From Perognathus longimembris pacificus (taxonomy: Eukaryota > Chordata > Mammalia > Rodentia > Heteromyidae): DNA of 64,000 bases. The notes under the pieces were generated by a model that searched no databases, was not told the origin of the DNA, and worked only from the letters and a program-made list of their open reading frames with translations. Position 1 is the stretch's first letter, and every line of letters starts with the position of its first letter. A program made the position numbers and the translations under genes. Positions 57,453 to 64,000 of this stretch are shown in pieces. The DNA is taken from the NCBI RefSeq assembly GCF_023159225.1, contig NC_063184.1, forward strand, positions 15,613,528 to 15,677,527, written 5' to 3'.

Positions 57453-58518
57453 AAAATTTTTCTTAATATTGATTATAAAAAAAGAACAGGTCATTGATCC
57501 TTATAAAATTAATTGGATAATACTATGAGTCAAGCTTATGAGTATATCTTCATGAAAAACTTGGAGTAATTGTGACTATGTAATTACTGAATATTTGTTA
57601 ATATTATCATAAAGTCAGGACTGTACAGGTGGTCCATGCAGTTATTGGACAATAGTTTGATTTAATCACCCAGTCTATCCTTAAAACTGATGGAGTAAGA
57701 GTCTACTTGGCACTGTATTAGATAATGTGGGAGATAAAGAAAAAATGTGGCAGTATCTTCTCTAAAAAATATTGCCATTTTGAGATTGAGGATGATTGGG
57801 AGACTCAGTTGATTTTGATGACTGCCTTGATTAACAATGATGTGAACATTTGTCTGGCCCTATTACAGTAACTGGAAAAAAATTTCCTACAGAAATAAAG
57901 GTCCTTAGCACTTCAAGCAGCGTGACTGCTTCATTTTCTCTATGCAGAAATAGATAAGAGCTTATTTATCCACATTTAATTAAAGACGAACAAATCAGAA
58001 TTTGCAACCAAATCAACCATTTCCCCAAAGTCCTGTCTGGGAGTGAGAAAGTTAGGATCTGAAGCCTGCTGTTTTCATTATATCCTTGCGTTTCAGGTCC
58101 ATACACAAAAAGCACTTCCCTGGATTCTAGGTGGAGCGGTACAGTTGGAAGAGAACTAAACCCAGAATCAGAAGTCAGCTAGGATGTGGCGACTTTAGGA
58201 ATAACTTTGTGAAAATCCTTTGGTCCTATGTTCCCTCATATTACTTGTAAACTGGAAATAATAGAAGCTATGGTATTATTGAGATTAATTTGAGAATTAA
58301 AGGGGATGACAAATGGAACATTTCTTGCCACCAACTAATTGCTCAAAAAAATTGTCACTTGTCTCTTAAGCTGTCTTTACTATCTCTAGAATTAAAACAC
58401 TATTATTTTGAAGGTATCATATTCCATTCAAATTTATATCCAGCCAGTGAAAGACTCCCATTTCCTCTTCATGTATGGATATAGGATTTTCCTGTTCATA
58501 TAGACTTAGAGGTGAAAT

Positions 58519-58590
58519 TGTGTGTGTGTGTGTGCGAGCACGCGCGTGCATGTGTGTGCATGTGTGTGCATACACATGTGTGTGTGTGTT
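58519..58590 (+). repeat. (GT)n-rich microsatellite
   Basis: GTGTGTGTG with GCGAGCACGCGCGTGCATG interruptions, just left of arm 2. Confidence 0.9.
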
Positions 58591-58611
58591 TTAAGATTTT
58601 GTGTGTTGGGT

Positions 58612-59036
58612 CTGGGAATATGGCCTAGTGGCAAGAGTGCTTGCCTTGTATACATGAAGCTCTGGGTTCGATTCCCCAGCACCATATATATAGAAAATGG
58701 CCAGAAGTGGCACTGTGGTTCACGTGGCAGAGTGCTAGCCTTGAGCAAAAAGAAGCCAGGGACAGTGCTCAGGCCCAGAGTCCAAGCCCCAGGACTGGCA
58801 AAAAAAAATTAAATAAATAATAATAATAATAATAATTCTCTAATTTCTTTGCTTTCTTTTCAGAGAATCTCAGGAAATGTTAGTAAAATAAATATTGAAA
58901 ATTTATTTACCAAGTACCTGAAATTTCACCTCCAATACTTCTGATTTATTCAAAAAAACTGCTCAATTTTGAACACTTATTATGCATGGTCTATACTATG
59001 GATACTATATCATAAATGATGAAACAGATGTAGAGA
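58612..59036 (+). repeat. Inverted repeat arm 2 (ID-dimer SINE plus 220-bp flank)
   Basis: The SINE at 58612-58800 (+) is followed by (AAT)n and a flank matching arm 1 in reverse complement up to about 59036. The homology begins at the SINE 5' end and stops before a SINE fragment at 59042. Confidence 0.88.
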
Positions 59037-59041
59037 GGGAA

Positions 59042-59066
59042 AGCCTTGAGCAAAAAGAAGCCAGGG
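59042..59066 (+). repeat. SINE fragment (25 bp of an ID-dimer second unit)
   Basis: AGCCTTGAGCAAAAAGAAGC plus CAGGG, identical to the internal part of neighbouring SINEs, isolated between arm 2 and the next SINE. Probably a recombination scar. Confidence 0.65.
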
Positions 59067-59067
59067 A

Positions 59068-59334
59068 GGGCTGGGAATATGGCCTAGTGGCAAGAGTGCT
59101 TGCCTTGTATACATGAAGCTCTGGGTTCGATTCCCAAGCACCACATATATAGAAAACAGCCAGAAGTGGCACTGTGGCTCAAGTGGCAGAGTGCTAGCCT
59201 TGAGCAAAAAGAAGCCAGGGACAGTGCTCAGGCCCAGAGTCCAAGCTCCAGGACTGGCCAAAAAAAAAAAAAAAAAATTAAAAAGAATCCAGGGACAGTG
59301 CTCAGGACCTGAGTCCAAGGCCCAGGACTGGCAA

Positions 59335-59385
<51 letters not shown>

Positions 59386-59397
59386 AATTTTTGTGTG
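59068..59397 (+). repeat. ID-dimer SINE with repeated 3' end and (AAAT)n tail
   Basis: A full unit at 59068-59277 is followed, after an A-tract, by a second copy of the last 50 bases (CCAGGGACAGTGCTCAGGAC ... GACTGGC), then about 14 AAAT units. Confidence 0.88.
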
Positions 59398-60528
59398 CCT
59401 ATTTGTTTAAATAGTGGAGTTTTTTTGGAGTCTGTAAATAAACTCAATTGTTGTGAGTGCTTTGGAGCTGAAAGGATGAGGGATTCTTGAGTTGTTTCTG
59501 GGATTTTACTAAGTTGATTTGTCTAATCATATAGGTTATGATTATGAATTTGCTCTTTAAGACAGTAATAAGAAATAATTAACACAAAGTAAAAGTAAAT
59601 GGGGAACTAAGTGAATGTAAGCCTGGGCACAGAGAGACGCCTACAAGAGAGACTCTCAGTAAAGGTCTGGGTAATAGACACACTGGAACTTTGGGCTGGG
59701 GCAGAAAATTAGGCCCAAAAGTGGGTGCTAGGTGCAGGCTTGAATACAATCAAGTTGAGAAACACACTTTTCAGAATAAGACAACATTGTAAACATATAT
59801 ACTCACTATCAAGAAGATTATAGACCAAAAAAGAAAAAAAAGGAAAGAGGCCCATAAATTCATATTATGGTCAAAGCACAGAGTTGAGTCACACAAAAAA
59901 CCTATTTTATATGCAGTTAAGCCATTAATTGCCAATATCCTTGTATCATTTTTGACAGAAATATTCCAGTTTGGGAGGATATATATCTCTGCTCTTATCA
60001 GCAAAATTATACTATTTACTCTTCTCCAAGTAAAATGTTGATGGCACTGTAATAATAAATATCTAAGTTAAAAGATGTTTAAGTGCTTTAATTGAAAAGC
60101 ACCTGAAGGTCAAGTAGAATACCGACAACAGAATATTTGATTCCCTTCCCAGCCCGACCAATGTGTTCTGCTTCACAATAGTGCTGATGAGGCAAGGTAT
60201 CTTGCAGCACAAAGTGATTCTGTTTCCACGGTAACGTAAGTCTGGGCTGCGTTCCTTTCGTGGTGAAGGACAACTGCTCTGTCTAATGTATGTGAAGAGA
60301 TGATTAGGAGATTGAACCACAACTAGGGAAGGTAATTTCCTTCTAGTTTCCTGTCACATAGAAGTCAGAATCCTGCAAAATAAAACTACCACAGTCTCCT
60401 TTAAAAAAAAAATCTGCAAACTAAGAATTTCTGTATTGGCATTCCAAATAACAATTGCCATGCAAAGGAGAGGGGAAAATGCAATCATTTAAATATCCTT
60501 AGTTACTTCCCTTAAAAATGACTGAAAA

Positions 60529-60728
60529 GGGCTGGGAATATGGCCTAGTGGCAAGAGTGCTTGACTCATATACATGAAGCGCTGGGTTCGATTCCCCAGC
60601 ACCACATATACAGGAAACGGCCAGAAGTGGTGCTGTGGCTCAAGTGGTAGAGTGCTAGCCTTGAGCAAAAAGAAGCCAGGGACAGTGCTCAGGCCCTGAG
60701 TCCAAGGCCCAGGACTGGCCCCCCAAAA
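60529..60728 (+). repeat. ID-dimer SINE
   Basis: GGGCTGGGAATATGGCCTAG ... GGGTTCGATTCCCC ... GGACTGGCC. The flanks AAAATGACTGAAAA and AAAATTACTGAAAA are a near-perfect duplication. Confidence 0.92.
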
Positions 60729-60829
60729 AAAATTACTGAAAAAATATTGAACATATTCTGTATCTTGGTGGTTACTCCTATGTTGAATATATTGCTCTCT
60801 GTCTCTCTGTCGCTCTCTTTCTCTTCATC

Positions 60830-60930
60830 AGTTGTGGGGCTTGAATTCAGGGCGTGGGTGCTGTGATTCTTAGATGTCATCCTCCTGAGTGGTTAGGATT
60901 ACAGGTATGAGCCACCAGCACCCATCCTAG
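60830..60930 (-). repeat. Old B1-ID SINE, partial
   Basis: - strand: GGGTGCTGGTGGCTCATACCTG ... ACCACTCAGGAGGATG ... CAAGCCCCACAACTG. A middle deletion joins the ends. Confidence 0.65.
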
Positions 60931-61289
60931 TGCTCTCTTTACTGATGTAACTGTGTTCATGTTCTTTCTGATTCACCTTTTTTCTCTTTAGCCCCAAGAT
61001 GGGCAATACCAAACCATGTGTCTTCTGTATTCTAACTCCATTCCCGAATGAACTTCCCCTGTGAATGAGGAAACCATACCAATGACACTTCAGAAATCTC
61101 CTAGGCTTTCATTAGGTAAGGATACTAAATTGAATGGTTATAGTCTTTAGCTGACTATTACTTGATAGCCAAGCCAAACACAGTCATGTAGTGTGTAAAA
61201 TTTCTGTCAGTGGCAGAATGCAGATGAGTAAGTGGTTCTAAAGATTTTTTTGCATTGTACTTATTATGCAATCCATAGTATATATTGTT

Positions 61290-61396
61290 CCATATATACA
61301 TATATACATGTTGTACAATATATACTGTGAATATGTATATATATGTTGATGTGTTTAGTGTGTATGTGTATATGTGTGTGTATGTGTGTATGGTAG
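61290..61396. repeat. TA/TG-rich microsatellite-like stretch
   Basis: CATATATACATATATAC grading into GTGTATGTGTATATGTGTGTG. Confidence 0.8.
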
Positions 61397-61519
61397 CCTT
61401 TAATAAATTCACTGGTGTTTTCACAATTAGGAAGTTACCTAAAACACATTTCTCAAACTGTATCCCTATTGTTAGGGGCACATGACTGTATAACATAGAT
61501 AAATGATGGCACACATGCA

Positions 61520-61783
61520 TATAGTTTTGTTTTGGTGGACTACACTTTGAACTCAAGGTCTTGAAATTACTAGGCAGGCATTCTACCACAAAGCCACACC
61601 TCCAGCTCTTTTTTGCTGTTGTTCTGGTTATTTTTTAGAATAGGGTCTTGATTCCTGCCTGGGTGCATGCATGCCTGGACCATGATCAGCTTATTTTAGG
61701 CTTTCAGCAGTAGCGAAGGTAACAGGCAATCTCAGCCTCCCAAGTAGGTAGGATTACAGGTGTAAGCCACCAGTGCGTGGCTG
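61520..61783 (-). repeat. Old B1-ID-like SINE
   Basis: - strand: AGCCACGCACTGGTGGCTTACACC ... GGGAGGCTGAGATTGCC ... TGTGGTAGAATGCCTGCC ... CTTGAGTTCAAAGTG. Confidence 0.65.
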
Positions 61784-62204
61784 AAATAGAATCTTTGATT
61801 GCTCGTGATAAAAACTATCTCCCAGACTCCTTGGCAATTTATCTGGCCAAGTAATTAAAGTCTACCAGTGTGTGTACAAGTGAAATATCTTGTTGCAAAA
61901 GCCAGGAATTTCCTTTAAGATGTAGCCAGTTCCAATTTTATTCCTTTTTCATCCTTGCCTGTGACTGCCACCTGAAACACTGACACTACCTTGTCCTTGA
62001 CTTTGAGGGCCATGCCTTTGAAGCAGCACTAAGAGCTGGAAGGCCCTTGCATCTCTGCTGAGCACCTGTTTGAGCAGTGCAGAACATACAATCTCCCATT
62101 TCCCACAACAGAGAAATAAGCATGGCTTATAAAGCTAGTCATATCTCATTCTTGGTCTCTGTTTCTCCCAGGTGAACTTAACTGTAATCAACATGTTGAA
62201 CACT

Positions 62205-62295
62205 CTTATTCCTCTTCCTCTGCCTCCTTCTCTTCCTTCTCCTCCTCCATTTCCTCTCCTCCTCCTTCTCCTTCTTCCTCTTCCTCTTCTTTGAT
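62205..62295. repeat. Pyrimidine-rich (TCC/TTC)n tract
   Basis: Strongly asymmetric C/T stretch of about 90 bp. The RGRGRRRRRR ORF on the other strand is an artefact of it. Confidence 0.9.
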
Positions 62296-62375
62296 AGAAA
62301 ACATTATGATAGCAATCCTGACTAGTCAAGAGCTTCCTCATCACTACCTATAACATTTTATTAAGAAATTGTGTG

Positions 62376-62728
62376 CCAGGGTAAAAAAAGACAAACAACT
62401 ACAAAAGCAATACTTGCAAAACTGTTTGGTGTAAATGAACTGAACAACTCATGGGGGGAGAAAGGGAAAGGGGGAGGGGGGGAATGAGGGATGAGGTAAC
62501 AAACAGTACAAGAAATGTATCCAATGCCCAACGTATGATACTGTAACCTCTCTGTACGTCAGTTTGATAATAAAAATTTGAGGAAAAAAATAAAATAAAA
62601 TATTTAGATGGAAAGTAAAAAAAAAAAAAAGAAAAGAAATGTATCCAATGCCTAACGTATGAAACTGTAACCTCTCTGTAATTCAGTTTGATAATAAAAA
62701 CTTTAAAAAAAACCCAAAGCTAAAAAAA
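62376..62728 (+). mobile_element. Double L1 3' end within one target-site duplication
   Basis: The first tail (62395-62600) has TGAACTGAACAACTCATGG, G-tract, ACAAGAAATGTATCC, AATAAA and A-rich end. The second, shorter tail (about 62633-62728) repeats AGAAATGTATCCAATGCC ... AATAAA. The 13-bp AAGAAATTGTGTG at 62363-62375 and 62729-62741 brackets both. Confidence 0.8.
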
Positions 62729-62850
62729 AAGAAATTGTGTGAAAATATGACAAAATTTTGAAGTTTATTATTTAACTTTTAAATAAATTCATTTCTAAAA
62801 AAGATCTTGGAATAATTGTAAGAAATAACTGTAGTTAAAAAGAAATATCT

Positions 62851-63060
62851 GGGGCTGGGGATATAGCCTAGTGGCAAGAGTGCCTGCCTCGGATACACGA
62901 GGCCCTAGGTTCGATTCCCCAGCACCACATATACAGAAAACGGCCAGAAGCGGCGCTGTGGCTCAAGTGGCAGAGTGCTAGCCTTGAGCGGGAAGAAGCC
63001 AGGGACAGTGCTCAGGCCCTGAGTCCAAGGCCCAGGACTGGCCAAAAAAAAAAAAAAAAA
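62851..63060 (+). repeat. Young ID-dimer SINE
   Basis: Body apparently identical to the copy at 19432. The AAATATCTG duplication is present on both sides and the A-tail is uninterrupted. Confidence 0.94.
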
Positions 63061-64000
63061 ATATCTGAAGGGAAAGTTGTCTGTAGTTCCAAATAAAACT
63101 TGTTTACCAAAATAGAATATTCAGAATACAAACAAGGGGTGTCATGGTTGTGAGGACAGAGAATAGAGATTGTAGCCCACTGTCTGGGAAGTAGGTTGGA
63201 AGTCTGGGTGCATTACTATTAAATACAGGCCTCTAGGTATTGTTTTCCTAAGTGACACACACAACTGAGTAAAAGAGATGGGGTTGCTGTCCCAGATAAA
63301 AGTTTTTCTGGTAGCTTGCAACCCAGGTGTTCCAAGTTCTGCTTATCCTCCTTGGCTGGGGGCCCAGCTACTGGGACTAAACAAGGCAGAGGTTTTACCC
63401 CGATTGCCTGGAGAAAGTATGTTTGAAAGGACAGGAGCCATCTTGGCCACACTTACGAAGACCCATGCTGGGGATTTTGAAGGAGATCATCACAAAAAAC
63501 CTTTTACCAAGGCACTTACATTTCAGAAGTAAACTGACACCTGGCAAGGTTTCAAAACTTGTATTACTTTAAAATACAAAGCCCATATGTCTGATTTCTC
63601 CATCTTTAGATGGCATGATGAAGTGTTTGTGATTCACAGCTCTAGTGCCAAAGGGGAGATTTTCCTAATACCTAGATAAATGAGAAGTTTACTTCACAAT
63701 CATTGGGACTTGGATGGGATTCAGGTTCATACACCCCTCCTGGCCAAACCTCTATCTGATTTGGAACAAAACAAATACATTTTCTGAGGGGTTGGCTACA
63801 AAAATAACCTGATGTCAATATGAGACACTTTGGTTGGCTTATAAAGAGAGCCTTGAAAGTACCAGGCATTTCTAAAAATGGACTGGTGAGCAGCAACAAA
63901 AGTTTTTGTCATATTTCAGAATTCAGATTTGAGGATATAACTGATCATGAAATTTTTGTTCAAATTTTATGTGTGTAAAATTATGTGAAAATTTAGAGTA

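Larger units (their letters stand above)
56731..64000 (-). other. ARHGEF38: ARHGEF38 upstream intron (partial)
   Basis: No earlier DH exon could be found between 56731 and the window end. It contains the inverted SINE-plus-flank pair, further SINEs, two L1 tails and several microsatellites. 59400-60528 and 63061-64000 show nothing I can name. Confidence 0.7.

Noticed and set aside
60063..60320. 85-codon - strand frame as a possible upstream ARHGEF38 exon
   Set aside because: No DH-domain wording. The expected partner must end with one base of a codon before a GT donor, and none fits.
63219..63532. Overlapping frames on both strands as a small gene or exon
   Set aside because: No domain, no supported splice sites, and no relation to ARHGEF38 or INTS12.

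Overview
This is a stretch of nuclear mammalian DNA, AT-rich and full of retroposons. It carries spliced exons with consensus GT-AG borders, L1 LINEs and two abundant SINE designs. One SINE is a tandem of two tRNA-Ala/ID-type units, resembling the IDL SINEs described from geomyoid rodents. The other has a 7SL/B1-like left half and an ID-like right half. Together they suggest a rodent of the pocket mouse, kangaroo rat or gopher group. The species assignment is inference.

Two protein-coding genes are present, convergent and both partial. On the + strand, positions 2710-3294 are the terminal coding exon of INTS12 (Integrator subunit 12), followed by a short 3' UTR with poly(A) signals near 3380 and 3888. 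On the - strand, ten exons between 56730 and 17487 encode about 603 residues of ARHGEF38: the second half of the DH (RhoGEF) domain, a BAR domain, an SH3, a Ser-rich linker and a final SH3. Every exon junction is in phase. The N-terminus and first half of DH lie beyond 64000. The tail-to-tail INTS12/ARHGEF38 layout matches human 4q24.

The 13-kb intergenic space is dominated by one 8.66-kb L1 (5999-14656) with a perfect 16-bp target-site duplication, inserted into an older SINE. It has a GC-rich 5' UTR, an intact ORF1, an L1-type 3' tail with poly(A) signal and A-tract between ORF1 and ORF2, and a decayed ORF2 whose reverse-transcriptase motif reads FADN instead of FADD. ORF2 is interrupted by a 1.32-kb retrocopy with its own perfect 19-bp duplication.

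The ARHGEF38 introns hold most of the other SINEs, truncated L1 3' ends, microsatellites, and a roughly 430-bp inverted pair (57024-57452 / 58612-59036) made of a SINE plus shared flank. No RNA genes, CRISPR arrays, operons or bacterial features were seen. The most unusual structures are the L1 with an internal 3' end after ORF1, the inverted SINE-plus-flank pair, the retrocopy with coding-like stretches on opposite strands, and a double L1 tail framed by one target-site duplication.
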